Under the pieces are notes generated by a model that saw nothing but the letters and a program-made list of their open reading frames with translations, was not told the origin of the DNA and made no database searches. A stretch of DNA of 12,275 nt from an uncultured beta proteobacterium (lineage in GTDB: Bacteria > Pseudomonadota > Gammaproteobacteria > Burkholderiales > Rhodocyclaceae), in contig CAIVZW010000688.1 of assembly GCA_903910495.1 (NCBI GenBank), positions 1-12,275 on the forward strand, given 5' to 3'. Every line of letters starts with the position of its first letter. The stretch's first letter is position 1. Positions 1 to 7,687 of this stretch are shown piece by piece. The position numbers and the translations under genes are program-made.

Positions 1-472
1 CGCTGGTCACCGAAGTAATGCCAGCCGAACAGAAGTGATTGAAGTAAAGCTCGACATGATGATTATTGCTGCTTCCCTGAATCTTGACCCACTGATTGCT
101 CCGCGCCTTTGACCACGTCTTGTCGGAACGACCAAACGCGTAGAATCTGCGCTCGGCAGTAGCGCAGCGCATGCCTTCGTAGCTTATGTTTTGCGCCCCC
201 TCAGAACTGACCACCACCAAGGCATAGCGAATTACGCCGTCAGCCCCAACAGAAAGCGAATTGCCGTCGACCAGGTATTTCGTGTCGAAATTCGCCCCGA
301 CCCGAAACGGGATCAGGTTTCCTTTCTCGGGGAAGGACGGCAACTGGACTTCAATTTCCGCCCATGATTTTTCTTCGAACTCCTTGTCAAAACCCTGCGC
401 CAGCGAATGTACTGACGTTATTGCCAAGGCAAAGGCATAGAACCACTTTAGTGTTTTCAAAACGCGGCTCAT
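1..472 (-). CDS. CNP1-like family protein, exported, partial (3' end beyond the window)
   Basis: Reading leftward from the ATG at 472-470 gives 157 open codons with no stop before the window edge, so the C-terminus is missing. The first 26 residues look like a Sec signal peptide: a basic start (MSRVLKTLK), a hydrophobic core (FYAFALAI) and a likely cleavage after SLA. The mature part resembles the CNP1-like family (PF08750), with W-x-E near residue 38, LPSFPEK, a VDGNSLSVGADGVIRY block near residues 68-83, NISYEGMRC near 95-103, then YAFG and a later tryptophan-rich stretch. The family has no established function; periplasmic location is inferred from the signal peptide. A GGAG lies 9 bases before the ATG, which supports this start. 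It begins 40 bases after the rppH stop on the same strand, so the two are probably co-transcribed. The family call rests on remembered motifs, not a search. Confidence 0.82.
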   Translation of the reverse strand, partial: MSRVLKTLKWFYAFALAITSVHSLAQGFDKEFEEKSWAEIEVQLPSFPEKGNLIPFRVGANFDTKYLVDGNSLSVGADGVIRYALVVVSSEGAQNISYEGMRCATAERRFYAFGRSDKTWSKARSNQWVKIQGSSNNHHVELYFNHFCSAGITSVTS

Positions 473-512
473 TGAAAACGGCTCCAGTTGAAAACAATGC
501 AGCATGCAGGAA

Positions 513-1052
513 TTATTCCTTGTTTCCGGACTCTGCGTCAGTTCTGTCCCGATCACTTTCACGACGCGGACGACGGTGATCCGCATCGATAAAACGTGCA
601 AGCTGGTTCAACGCCTGCTCATACACCGGGCGTTTGAACTCTATGACTGCATCGAGCGAAACCCAGTATTGATTCCAGCGCCATGCATCAAATTCGGGGT
701 GATCACAGGCACGCAATGACACATCGCTGTCACGCCCAATCAGACGCAGCAAAAACCAGATCTGTTTTTGCCCTCTGTAACTACCGCGCCATTCGCGTTT
801 TACCCAGTGTATCGGCACATCATAACGCAACCAGTCCTTGGTTCTGCCAAGAATACTGACGTGCTCGGGGCGCAAGCCAACCTCTTCATAAAGTTCCCGG
901 TACATCGCCTGCTCGGGGGTTTCGCCCCGCTTGATGCCACCTTGTGGAAACTGCCATGAATGTTCACGAATACGCTTGCCCCAAAAAACTTCATTCTTTG
1001 CGTTACATAAGATGATGCCGACGTTCGGGCGATAGCCTTCACGATCGAGCAT
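513..1052 (-). CDS. rppH: RNA pyrophosphohydrolase RppH (Nudix hydrolase)
   Basis: A 179-residue cytoplasmic Nudix enzyme that removes pyrophosphate from the 5' end of mRNAs and so opens them to RNase E decay. The N-terminus [17 protein letters not shown] is typical of RppH. The Nudix box (G-x5-E-x7-R-E-U-x-E-E-x-G-U) is complete: G38, E44, R52-E53 and E56-E57, with G59 and L60. FPQGG before the box and WxRYDVP after it also match RppH rather than other Nudix families. E. coli RppH is 176 residues, so the length fits, although the last 20 residues are a charged Arg/Asp/Glu-rich tail that is probably disordered and not catalytic. An AGG about 9 bases before the ATG is a weak ribosome binding site. 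It diverges from proS and is followed by the CNP1-like gene. Confidence 0.96.
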   Translation of the reverse strand: MLDREGYRPNVGIILCNAKNEVFWGKRIREHSWQFPQGGIKRGETPEQAMYRELYEEVGLRPEHVSILGRTKDWLRYDVPIHWVKREWRGSYRGQKQIWFLLRLIGRDSDVSLRACDHPEFDAWRWNQYWVSLDAVIEFKRPVYEQALNQLARFIDADHRRPRRESDRDRTDAESGNKE

Positions 1053-1220
1053 TTTGAAATACCTGCAAATTTATTAGTCGAGACCATTCTTTCACATTTC
1101 AAATGGCTTGGAAAGCTCGCCATGGCCGGCAACTCTCAATCGTTCGAAAAAAACGATTGGCGTCGCGCTCAACCGATCAGTCTTGTAGAATTCTTCCTTT
1201 ATCCACGAAATCCGATCCCC
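1053..1220. promoter_or_regulatory. Divergent rppH/proS intergenic region
   Basis: These 168 bases separate the two start codons and must hold promoters in both directions. On the plus strand TAGAAT at 1186-1191 is a 5-of-6 match to a -10 box, but no good -35 lies at the right distance. Leftward, a TTGAAA is followed by only weak -10 candidates. There is also an ATG at 1122, in frame with proS, with GGAAAG 6 bases before it. Individual promoter positions are tentative; the regulatory role follows from the gene arrangement. Confidence 0.4.
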
Positions 1221-2945
1221 ATGCGCACTTCGCAGTTCTTCATATCCACGCTCAAGGAAGCACCCTCCGACGCCGAAATCGTCAGCCATCAATTGATGTT
1301 GCGTGCCGGCCTCGTCAAACGTCTGGCTGGTGGTATCTACACCTGGATGCCGATGGGTTTGCGCATACTGCGCAAGGTTGAAAGCATCGTCCGCCAGGAA
1401 ATGGATAGCGCCGGCGCTATCGAACTCTTGATGCCGGCCGTGCAACCCGCCGAGTTATGGCAGGAATCGGGTCGCTGGGAAAAATACGGCCCCGAGTTGC
1501 TGCGTCTGAAGGACCGCCATCAGCGCGACTTTGTCATCGGCCCGACGCATGAGGAAGTCATCACCGATGTGGTGCGCAGGGAGATCAGGAGTTACCGCCA
1601 GTTGCCATTGCATTTCTATCAGGTGCAAATGAAGTTCCGCGACGAGATCCGGCCGCGTTTCGGTGTCATGCGCGGTCGCGAGTTCCTGATGAAAGACGGT
1701 TACTCCTTCCACACCAGCTTTGCCGATCTGCAACGTGAATACGCCAACATGTACGAAACCTACACGCGGATTTTCAACCGCCTCGGGCTGAAATTCCGTG
1801 CTGTTGCAGCTGACACCGGATCGATTGGCGGTACCGGCTCACATGAATTCCACGTGCTGGCCGATTCGGGCGAAGACGCACTGGCCTACTGTCCGGACTC
1901 GGACTTTGCCGCCAACGTCGAACTGGCCGAAGCTATAGCTCCCGACACAGCGCGCACAGCCGCCTCGGAAACCATGGCGAAGATTGCCACGCCGGGCAAG
2001 ATCAGGTGTGAGGATGTCGCTGCCATGCTGAGTATTCCGATAACCAGAATGGTCAAGGCCATTGCCATCATTCGCGAGCCTCATGAAGACAGTCCGGCTC
2101 GCTTCGCGCTGATCCTGCTGCGCGGCGACCACGACCTGAACGAGGTCAAGACGCAAAAGCTCGTCGGTGAATTCCGTTTCGCTCGTGACGAGGAAATCGT
2201 TACCGCACTCGGCTGCCAACCGGGCTATATCGGCCCGGTGGGCAGAAATAATATTGCCGTCTTCGCCGACCGCAGCGTCGCGGCAATGAGCGATTTCGTC
2301 TGCGGCGCCAATGAAGCGGGTTTCCATCTGACCGGCGTCAACTTCGGACGCGATCTGCCCGATCCGGAAAACATTGCCGACCTGCGCAACGTTCTCGTCG
2401 GCGACCCCTCGCCGGATGGCAAAGGCCAACTCGAACTTTGTCGCGGCATTGAAGTCGGCCATATTTTCCAGTTGCGCACAAAATACGCCGAAGCACTCAA
2501 GTGCAGTTTCCTCGACGAAAATGGCCAGAGCCAGATCATGGAAATGGGCTGCTACGGTATCGGCGTCTCGCGCATTGTCGGAGCTGCGATCGAACAGGGC
2601 CATGATGAACGCGGCATCATCTTTCCGAAAGCCATTGCGCCTTTCGAGGCATGCATCGTTCCCATGGGCTACGCCAAGAGTGCGGCGGTCAAAACGGCGG
2701 CGGACAAGCTTTATGCCGAACTCACAGCAGCCGGCGTTGACGTTCTGTTCGACGACCGTAACGAACGCCCTGGCGTGATGTTCGCGGAGATGGAATTGAT
2801 CGGTATTCCGCATCGTATTGTCGTCGGCGAGCGCGGCCTCGCGGAAGGAAAATTCGAATACAAGGGGCGCACGGACGCCGAAGCGCAACTGGTTCCGCTG
2901 GCCGAGATCGTGCCCTTCCTGAAAGACAGGTTGTGCGCCGGGTAA
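1221..2945 (+). CDS. proS: Prolyl-tRNA synthetase (bacterial type with INS editing domain)
   Basis: Class II synthetase that charges tRNA-Pro. The 574 residues match the E. coli enzyme in length (572) and start (MRTSQ-x-x-x-STLKEAP). Visible parts are motif 1 around [16 protein letters not shown] (66-80), GPTHEE (108-112), motif 2 with [11 protein letters not shown] (138-148), a YbaK-like INS editing domain at about 260-400, motif 3 with CYGIGVSR (444-451), and a C-terminal anticodon-binding domain. The INS domain, which hydrolyses mischarged Ala-tRNA-Pro, marks the bacterial rather than the eukaryote-like form. I chose the ATG at 1221 by family homology, but no clear Shine-Dalgarno precedes it. 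The in-frame ATG at 1122 would add 33 residues and has a better one (GGAAAG). The end overlaps the next gene by 13 bases, suggesting translational coupling. Confidence 0.95.
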   Translation: MRTSQFFISTLKEAPSDAEIVSHQLMLRAGLVKRLAGGIYTWMPMGLRILRKVESIVRQEMDSAGAIELLMPAVQPAELWQESGRWEKYGPELLRLKDRHQRDFVIGPTHEEVITDVVRREIRSYRQLPLHFYQVQMKFRDEIRPRFGVMRGREFLMKDGYSFHTSFADLQREYANMYETYTRIFNRLGLKFRAVAADTGSIGGTGSHEFHVLADSGEDALAYCPDSDFAANVELAEAIAPDTARTAASETMAKIATPGKIRCEDVAAMLSIPITRMVKAIAIIREPHEDSPARFALILLRGDHDLNEVKTQKLVGEFRFARDEEIVTALGCQPGYIGPVGRNNIAVFADRSVAAMSDFVCGANEAGFHLTGVNFGRDLPDPENIADLRNVLVGDPSPDGKGQLELCRGIEVGHIFQLRTKYAEALKCSFLDENGQSQIMEMGCYGIGVSRIVGAAIEQGHDERGIIFPKAIAPFEACIVPMGYAKSAAVKTAADKLYAELTAAGVDVLFDDRNERPGVMFAEMELIGIPHRIVVGERGLAEGKFEYKGRTDAEAQLVPLAEIVPFLKDRLCAG

Positions 2946-3535
2946 CGCTGTTCCTCGCTTTTCTGCTGCCGCTGACCGCGTTTGCCGGAGCGCAGAAATA
3001 CGAACCGCTGGCGGCTAGCGTACAAGCGGCACTCTCGCGCACCATTTCCGACCAGGCACCGCCCAAGAGTTCATTTCTTGACTCGATGGAGGCCATAGAC
3101 TGGCTATCCGAAATGTCGCGACGGCTGGAAAAACGCATTGCTGATCGCGAAAGCCGGCTGGAATTCCTGCGCGCGGTCCACTACGAGGCGACACGCGCGG
3201 GGCTCGATCCGCAACTCGTTCTCGGTCTGATACAGGTGGAAAGCGGTTTCAAGAAATACGCCGTCTCGTCTGTCGGCGCACGCGGTTTCATGCAGGTCAT
3301 GCCCTTCTGGATCAAGGTCATCGGCCGTAACGATGACAACCTGTTTCATCTGCGCACCAACCTGCGTTACGGTTGCACCATCCTGCGCCATTATCTCGAC
3401 ATCGAACAGGGCGACCTCTACCGCGCACTAGGCCGTTACAACGGCAGCCTCGGGCAAGCCGAATACCCGAATCTCGTACGCGGCGCCTGGGACAACAACT
3501 GGCTGTATGCCAGCCGCCGGATTGCTACACACTGA
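2933..3535 (+). CDS. Lytic transglycosylase, SLT domain, exported
   Basis: A 200-residue protein that probably cleaves peptidoglycan glycan strands in the periplasm by lytic transglycosylation. Residues 1-20 form a signal peptide (MRR start, hydrophobic [17 protein letters not shown] before the likely cut). The SLT/goose-lysozyme-like domain covers about 80-175: the catalytic glutamate is E103 in QVESGF, followed by [10 protein letters not shown] (115-124), a tyrosine-rich [13 protein letters not shown] stretch (143-155) and RYNGS (168-172). It is short compared with Slt70 or MltC, essentially one catalytic domain. The start is GTG at 2933, inside the end of proS (13-base overlap), without a strong ribosome binding site, so translation is probably coupled to proS. 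A GTG start is supported by the complete signal peptide it yields. Which named transglycosylase it corresponds to cannot be decided here. Confidence 0.9.
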   Translation: MRRVTLFLAFLLPLTAFAGAQKYEPLAASVQAALSRTISDQAPPKSSFLDSMEAIDWLSEMSRRLEKRIADRESRLEFLRAVHYEATRAGLDPQLVLGLIQVESGFKKYAVSSVGARGFMQVMPFWIKVIGRNDDNLFHLRTNLRYGCTILRHYLDIEQGDLYRALGRYNGSLGQAEYPNLVRGAWDNNWLYASRRIATH

Positions 3536-3543
3536 CTGCTTCT

Positions 3544-4899
3544 CTAGCGCATCCCGGGCAACATCCCCTTCATGCCGCGCATCAACTTGGCCATGCCACC
3601 CTTGGAGAACTGCTTCATCATCTTCTGCGACTGCTCAAACTGCTTGAGCAAACGATTGACTTCCTGCACCTGAACGCCGGCCCCAGTGGCGATACGGCGT
3701 TTGCGCGAAGCTTTCAGCAACTCGGGCTTGCTGCGCTCGGCCGGCGTCATTGAATTGATAATGCCTTCAATCCGGCTGACCGCCTTTTCTTCGCCCCCGG
3801 CCTGCATCTGACTGGCAGCCTGGGCAAACTGTGCCGGCAATTTGTCCATCATCGACGAGAGACCGCCCATCTTGCGCATCTGGCCGATCTGCTCCTTAAA
3901 ATCGTTGAGATCAAAACCTTTGCCCGACTTGAGCTTTTTGGCAAACTCGACAGCCTGCTGCTCGTCAATTCCTTTCTTCGCGTCCTCGATCAACGACAGC
4001 ACATCGCCCATGCCGAGGATGCGCGAAGCCATACGTTCAGGGTGGAAGGCCTCTATCCCCGACAGCTTCTCGCCGACACCGGCGTATTTGATCGGCCGAC
4101 CGGTCACATGGCGTACGGAGAGCGCCGCGCCGCCGCGCGCATCGCCATCCAGCTTGGTGAGAACAATGCCGGTGAGCGGCAGCACATCACTGAAGGCCTT
4201 GGCTGTATTGATCGCATCCTGGCCGAGCATGGCATCGACAACGAACAGGGTTTCAATCGGCTTGATCGCCGCATGAAGCTCGGCGATTTCCTTCATCATC
4301 GCTTCGTCAATCGACAGGCGGCCGGCGGTATCGACAAGCAACACGTCGTGATAGTGTCGTTTTGCCCAATCGACCGCATTGCGGGCGATATCAGCAGGTT
4401 TGTCGGTCGGAACTGACGGGAAAAAATCAACCCCGGCGTGCCCGGCAACTGTTTTCAACTGCTCTATGGCCGCCGGACGATAGACGTCGCAGGAAACGAC
4501 CAGCACTTTCTTCTTTTGTGTTTCGCGCAGAAGTTTGGCCAGTTTACCGACCGTTGTCGTTTTACCCGACCCCTGCAAACCGGCCATGAGCACTATCGCT
4601 GGCGGCTGGGTGGCCAGATTGAGGCCGCTGTGCGCTTCACCCATGAGCCGTGTCAGCTCACGATGAACGACGCCGATCAGTGCCTGCCCGGGACTCAAAG
4701 AGCCGATGACTTCCTCGCCCACCGCTTTTTCCTTGACGGCGGCGATCAGCGCCTTGACGGCAGGCAGTGCCACATCAGCCTCCAGCAAGGCGAGCCGAAC
4801 CTCGCGCAAGGCCTCGGCAATATTGGCTTCAGTCAGTCGTGCTTCACCACGCAGCGTCTTCATGACGCGGGCAAGGCGTTGGGTCAGGTTGTCGAGCAT
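3544..4899 (-). CDS. ffh: Signal recognition particle protein Ffh (SRP54 GTPase)
   Basis: GTPase subunit of the signal recognition particle; it binds 4.5S RNA and hydrophobic signal sequences and docks with FtsY at the membrane. The 451 residues agree with E. coli Ffh (453). The N domain covers about 1-90. The G domain shows the P-loop GLQGSGKTT (107-115), CDVYRPAAIEQL (137-148), DTAGR (190-194) and TKLDGDARGG (248-257). The M domain follows from about residue 325, with SKPELLKASRKRRIA near 390-404 for RNA binding, and a methionine-rich C-terminus ending MLPGMR. I chose the ATG at 4899 over a TTG nine codons upstream because MLDNLTQRL is the family start and GGAAG lies 4 bases before it. It converges on the transglycosylase with 8 bases between stops and diverges from the CcsA-like gene. 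Confidence 0.97.
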   Translation of the reverse strand: MLDNLTQRLARVMKTLRGEARLTEANIAEALREVRLALLEADVALPAVKALIAAVKEKAVGEEVIGSLSPGQALIGVVHRELTRLMGEAHSGLNLATQPPAIVLMAGLQGSGKTTTVGKLAKLLRETQKKKVLVVSCDVYRPAAIEQLKTVAGHAGVDFFPSVPTDKPADIARNAVDWAKRHYHDVLLVDTAGRLSIDEAMMKEIAELHAAIKPIETLFVVDAMLGQDAINTAKAFSDVLPLTGIVLTKLDGDARGGAALSVRHVTGRPIKYAGVGEKLSGIEAFHPERMASRILGMGDVLSLIEDAKKGIDEQQAVEFAKKLKSGKGFDLNDFKEQIGQMRKMGGLSSMMDKLPAQFAQAASQMQAGGEEKAVSRIEGIINSMTPAERSKPELLKASRKRRIATGAGVQVQEVNRLLKQFEQSQKMMKQFSKGGMAKLMRGMKGMLPGMR

Positions 4900-4903
4900 T
4901 TGG

Positions 4904-4908
4904 CTTCC
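4904..4908 (-). promoter_or_regulatory. Ribosome binding site of ffh
   Basis: GGAAG on the minus strand ends 4 bases before the ATG at 4899. It fixes the ffh start at the family-consistent methionine; the upstream in-frame TTG at 4926 would place this site inside the coding region. Confidence 0.6.
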
Positions 4909-4929
4909 AGCTTGGTGTAAACTCAAGAA

Positions 4930-5769
4930 ATGCCGGATATTCTACTGCACCTTGTACCTCACATCGCCTCAGGCCTGCTTTATGCGGTGCTGGGTTTCCA
5001 TTTCTGGAACACGCGCTGGCGTGAAACAGACAGGCCTCTTGACCCTCTGCCGATGCAGAGCTGGGAGCGGATGGGCATACTCGCAGCACTGATACTGCAA
5101 GGACTTGGCCTGTATGACGGACTTTTCGGCGCGAGCGGAATGCGCTTCTCGTTCAGTTTCGCTCTATCACTGATGCTCTGGCTGGCCGTCTTCATTTACT
5201 GGCTGGAAAGCTTTCGCTCACGCATGGACGGACTGCAACCGATGGTGCTGCCACTCGCCGCGCTTTGTGCTGCGCTTCCGGTCTTTTTCCCGCAGGTTCA
5301 CGTCATCGCCAACGCTGGAGTCTGGGGCTTCAAACTGCACTTTCTCGCCGCCATGCTGTCTTACAGCTTATTCACCCTGTCTGCACTGCACGCCATATTC
5401 ATGGGATTTGTCGAACGCAAACTGCATCACGGAGAACTCAACAAGCATCTGGCCAGCCTACCTCCAATCCTGGCAATGGAAGCCTTGCTCTTCAGCATGA
5501 TTGGCATCGCGTTTTTGCTGCTAACCGTGGCGCTCGGAAGCGGTATCATGTTTTCCGAAGCGATTTTTGGCAAAGCCCTGGTTTTTGACCACAAAACCCT
5601 GTTTGCTTTTGCCTCGTGGGGAATATTCGCCGCGCTGCTGATCGGACGCCGCGTCTATGGCTGGCGGGGACGGATTGCACTGCGCTGGACTCTGACCGGG
5701 TTTCTGCTGCTGTTTCTGGCCTACATTGGCAGCCGTTTCGTTTCCGAAGTCCTGCTTGGCCGGATTTAG
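4930..5769 (+). CDS. CcsA/YpjD-like cytochrome c assembly family membrane protein
   Basis: A 279-residue integral membrane protein with about eight hydrophobic segments, roughly at 7-25, 47-67, 73-92, 104-122, 133-158, 180-203, 222-239 and 255-275. It resembles the cytochrome c assembly family (PF01578: CcsA, CcmC/CcmF, E. coli YpjD). Features of the family include WGFKLHF near 132-138 with a possible haem-ligand His137, and DHKTLFAFASWGIF at 220-233 with His221. It is close in size to YpjD (about 263 residues). In E. coli ypjD also lies next to ffh and diverges from it, so position supports orthology (from memory). Its function is not established; no ResB/CcsB partner lies in this window, so a role in haem delivery is only a family-based guess. 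Start codons of this gene and ffh are 30 bases apart. Its ribosome binding site is weak. Confidence 0.85.
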   Translation: MPDILLHLVPHIASGLLYAVLGFHFWNTRWRETDRPLDPLPMQSWERMGILAALILQGLGLYDGLFGASGMRFSFSFALSLMLWLAVFIYWLESFRSRMDGLQPMVLPLAALCAALPVFFPQVHVIANAGVWGFKLHFLAAMLSYSLFTLSALHAIFMGFVERKLHHGELNKHLASLPPILAMEALLFSMIGIAFLLLTVALGSGIMFSEAIFGKALVFDHKTLFAFASWGIFAALLIGRRVYGWRGRIALRWTLTGFLLLFLAYIGSRFVSEVLLGRI

Positions 5770-5923
5770 AGTATTGACTGCAGCAGATGTCCTTTGGACC
5801 TTTTCAACCTGAAACTGCTCAAATATCGGACCAGCGTCCTCACATCGCTTCTTTACAAACGCACCGACTCAATGCATCATCAAACTGACATACTTTTTAC
5901 AGACAGTACCGTCGTGTTTTTTT

Positions 5924-5939
5924 GACGCTTTCAAGCGTC
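5924..5939. repeat. Perfect 7-bp inverted repeat just upstream of pilB
   Basis: GACGCTT and AAGCGTC are exact reverse complements separated by TC, with a T tract directly before and TTATAGT directly after. The repeat ends 12 bases before the pilB ATG. It could be a protein-binding operator or, in RNA, a 6-bp stem with a UUCA loop. It is not a forward terminator because the T tract precedes it. Function unknown. Confidence 0.5.
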
Positions 5940-5940
5940 T

Positions 5941-5946
5941 TATAGT
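5941..5946 (+). promoter_or_regulatory. Candidate -10 box of the pilBCD operon
   Basis: TATAGT is a 5-of-6 match to the sigma-70 -10 consensus. A TTGACG lies upstream at 5922-5927 but with only 13 bases between, shorter than the usual 16-18. If this -10 is used, transcription would begin at or next to the pilB ATG. The assignment is weak. Confidence 0.3.
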
Positions 5947-5951
5947 GGACT

Positions 5952-7667
5952 ATGGCAGCCAACCCACAACAATCATCGCTTAGCGGTCTCGCACGCGCAC
6001 TTGTTCAGGCCGGCCGAATCAAGGAAGCCGATGCCGAGAACTTGATGACGCAAGCGGCAGCAAACAAGGCCTCGTTCATCGAGCAACTGGTCAGCTCCAA
6101 AAAAGCAAGCTCGGCCGATATCGCGCGCTTTGCGGCCGACACCTTCGGCTACCCGCTGCTTGAACTCAATGCCTTCGACGACGCGCATATCCAGAAAAGC
6201 GCGATTGACCGCAAGCTGATCGCTGCACACCGTGTTGTCCCGCTGCACAAGCGCGGCAACCGTCTGGCGGTCGCCATTGCCGACCCGACCAACCTGCGCG
6301 CGCTGGACGAGATCCGTTTCCAGACCGGGATGGCCGTCGACCCGGTGATCGTTGACGAGAGCCAACTCGCCCCGCTGGTTGCCAAGCTCTCAGAAACGGC
6401 CGAGGACACCCTAAAAAATCTGACCAACGAGGACATCAACCTCGAGTTTACCGACGAAGACGCCCCAGACAAAGCTGACGAAGCCGCTGCGCTTGAAGTT
6501 GACGACGCCCCGGTGGTCAAATTCATCCAGAAAATGCTGCTCGATGCCATCAACGATGGGGCCTCGGACATTCACTTCGAACCGTACGAGAAAAACTACC
6601 GTATCCGTTTCCGGACCGACGGGATCTTGCGAGAAATTGCCTCCCCGCCCCTGGTCATCAAGGAAAAGATTGCTTCGCGCATCAAGGTCATTTCACGCCT
6701 CAACATCGCCGAGAAACGCGTACCACAGGATGGCCGCATGCGACTCGTCCTGTCCAAAAGCCGGGCGATCGACTTTCGGGTCAGCACCCTGCCAACGATG
6801 TACGGTGAAAAGATTGTTCTGCGCATTCTCGATCCCAGTAGCGCAACGCTGGGCATTGACGCACTGGGCTACGACCCCGATCAGAAAGCCTTGCTTATGG
6901 ATGCCATCCAGCGCCCATACGGCATGGTTCTGGTCACCGGTCCGACCGGATCAGGAAAAACCGTTTCACTCTATACCTGCCTCAATATCCTGAACCGACC
7001 GGGGATCAATATTTCCACCGCTGAAGACCCGGCAGAAATTCCCTTGCCGGGCATCAACCAGGTGAATATCGACGACCGCCAGGGCTTGACCTTCCCGATT
7101 GCACTCAAAGCCTTCCTGCGCCAGGATCCTGACATCATCATGGTCGGCGAAATTCGCGATCTGGAAACCGCGGAAATCGCCGTCAAGGCTGCGCAGACCG
7201 GTCACATGGTGCTATCGACCCTGCACACCAACGACGCGCCTTCGACACTGACCCGGCTCATGAACATGGGCATCCCGACTTTCAACATTGCCTCGAGCAT
7301 CCTGCTGATTACCGCTCAGCGCCTTGTGCGCCGCCTGTGTACGTGCAAAAAGCCCCTTGACACGCCGATCGAGACCCTGCTGAATGCGGGCTTTACCGAA
7401 GAAGACATCGACGGCAGCTGGCTGCTCTACGGCCCGGGAGAATGCGAGCGCTGCAAGGGCTCCGGTTACAAGGGCCGGGTTGGTCTTTATCAGGTCATGC
7501 CGGTTACCGAAGCAATACAGCGCATGATCATGTCCAATGCCACAGCACTGGACATTGCCGTGCAGGCGCAAAAGGAGGGCGTCAACGATTTGCGCCGTTC
7601 CGGCCTGCTGAAAGTCAAACAGGGGCTTACCTCGCTTGAGGAAGTCCTGGGCAGCACCAACGTATAA
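5952..7667 (+). CDS. pilB: Type IV pilus extension ATPase PilB
   Basis: Hexameric cytoplasmic ATPase of the PilT/GspE (T2SSE) family that powers pilus extension by acting on the platform protein PilC. The 571 residues fit PilB. The N-terminal MshEN/GspE-N region covers about 35-150. The motor domain follows, with Walker A GPTGSGKT at 330-337 (Lys336), an Asp box around AEDPAEI, Walker B ending at Glu400 in DIIMVGE, and His-box residues in AAQTGHMVLSTLHTND. A tetracysteine metal site, C463-x-C465 and C498-x2-C501, is characteristic of PilB/GspE and absent from PilT retraction ATPases. The ATG at 5952 is the only good start: an in-frame TAG lies three codons upstream and the LSGLARALVQAG start block follows at once. 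Its ribosome binding site is poor. pilC begins 20 bases after the stop. Confidence 0.96.
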   Translation: MAANPQQSSLSGLARALVQAGRIKEADAENLMTQAAANKASFIEQLVSSKKASSADIARFAADTFGYPLLELNAFDDAHIQKSAIDRKLIAAHRVVPLHKRGNRLAVAIADPTNLRALDEIRFQTGMAVDPVIVDESQLAPLVAKLSETAEDTLKNLTNEDINLEFTDEDAPDKADEAAALEVDDAPVVKFIQKMLLDAINDGASDIHFEPYEKNYRIRFRTDGILREIASPPLVIKEKIASRIKVISRLNIAEKRVPQDGRMRLVLSKSRAIDFRVSTLPTMYGEKIVLRILDPSSATLGIDALGYDPDQKALLMDAIQRPYGMVLVTGPTGSGKTVSLYTCLNILNRPGINISTAEDPAEIPLPGINQVNIDDRQGLTFPIALKAFLRQDPDIIMVGEIRDLETAEIAVKAAQTGHMVLSTLHTNDAPSTLTRLMNMGIPTFNIASSILLITAQRLVRRLCTCKKPLDTPIETLLNAGFTEEDIDGSWLLYGPGECERCKGSGYKGRVGLYQVMPVTEAIQRMIMSNATALDIAVQAQKEGVNDLRRSGLLKVKQGLTSLEEVLGSTNV

Positions 7668-7687
7668 AGAATAAAGAAGGGGACAGC

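Larger units (their letters stand above)
5770..5951. promoter_or_regulatory. Non-coding leader upstream of pilB
   Basis: This 182-base stretch is richer in A and T than the flanking genes and contains no convincing open reading frame. It presumably carries the pilB-pilC-pilD promoter. Near the left end, GTCC-TTT-GGAC could form a tiny hairpin, but it lacks a T run and is not a good terminator for the preceding gene. I see no sigma-54 type -24/-12 element. The right end holds a seven-base T tract (5917-5923), an inverted repeat and TATAGT (5941-5946), described separately. Confidence 0.45.

Noticed and set aside
993..1052. Alternative longer reading frame over the rppH start (minus strand, 800-1132)
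   Set aside because: It is out of frame with the Nudix domain and shows no domain of its own.
1839..2888. Long 349-codon minus-strand open frame opposite proS
   Set aside because: It is the mirror of a high-GC coding region with no recognisable domain, while proS on the other strand is unmistakable.
2722..3138. 138-codon minus-strand open frame across the proS/transglycosylase junction
   Set aside because: Its sequence is Arg/Ser-rich low complexity typical of a shadow frame, and both genes on the plus strand are solid.
4438..4920. 160-codon plus-strand open frame opposite ffh
   Set aside because: No domain or ribosome binding site; it lies wholly within the well-supported ffh gene.
4900..4926. 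Extension of Ffh by nine residues from a TTG at 4926
   Set aside because: Family members start MLDNL, and the GGAAG site before the ATG at 4899 would fall inside the longer form.
5924..5939. Inverted repeat before pilB as a terminator of the CcsA-like gene
   Set aside because: The T tract precedes rather than follows the stem on the plus strand, and on the minus strand the stem is followed by A residues.
7021..7044. AEDPAEI in PilB as an odd substitution of the usual EDPVE
   Set aside because: Ala at this place is, as I recall, common in PilB of related betaproteobacteria and not in a catalytic position.
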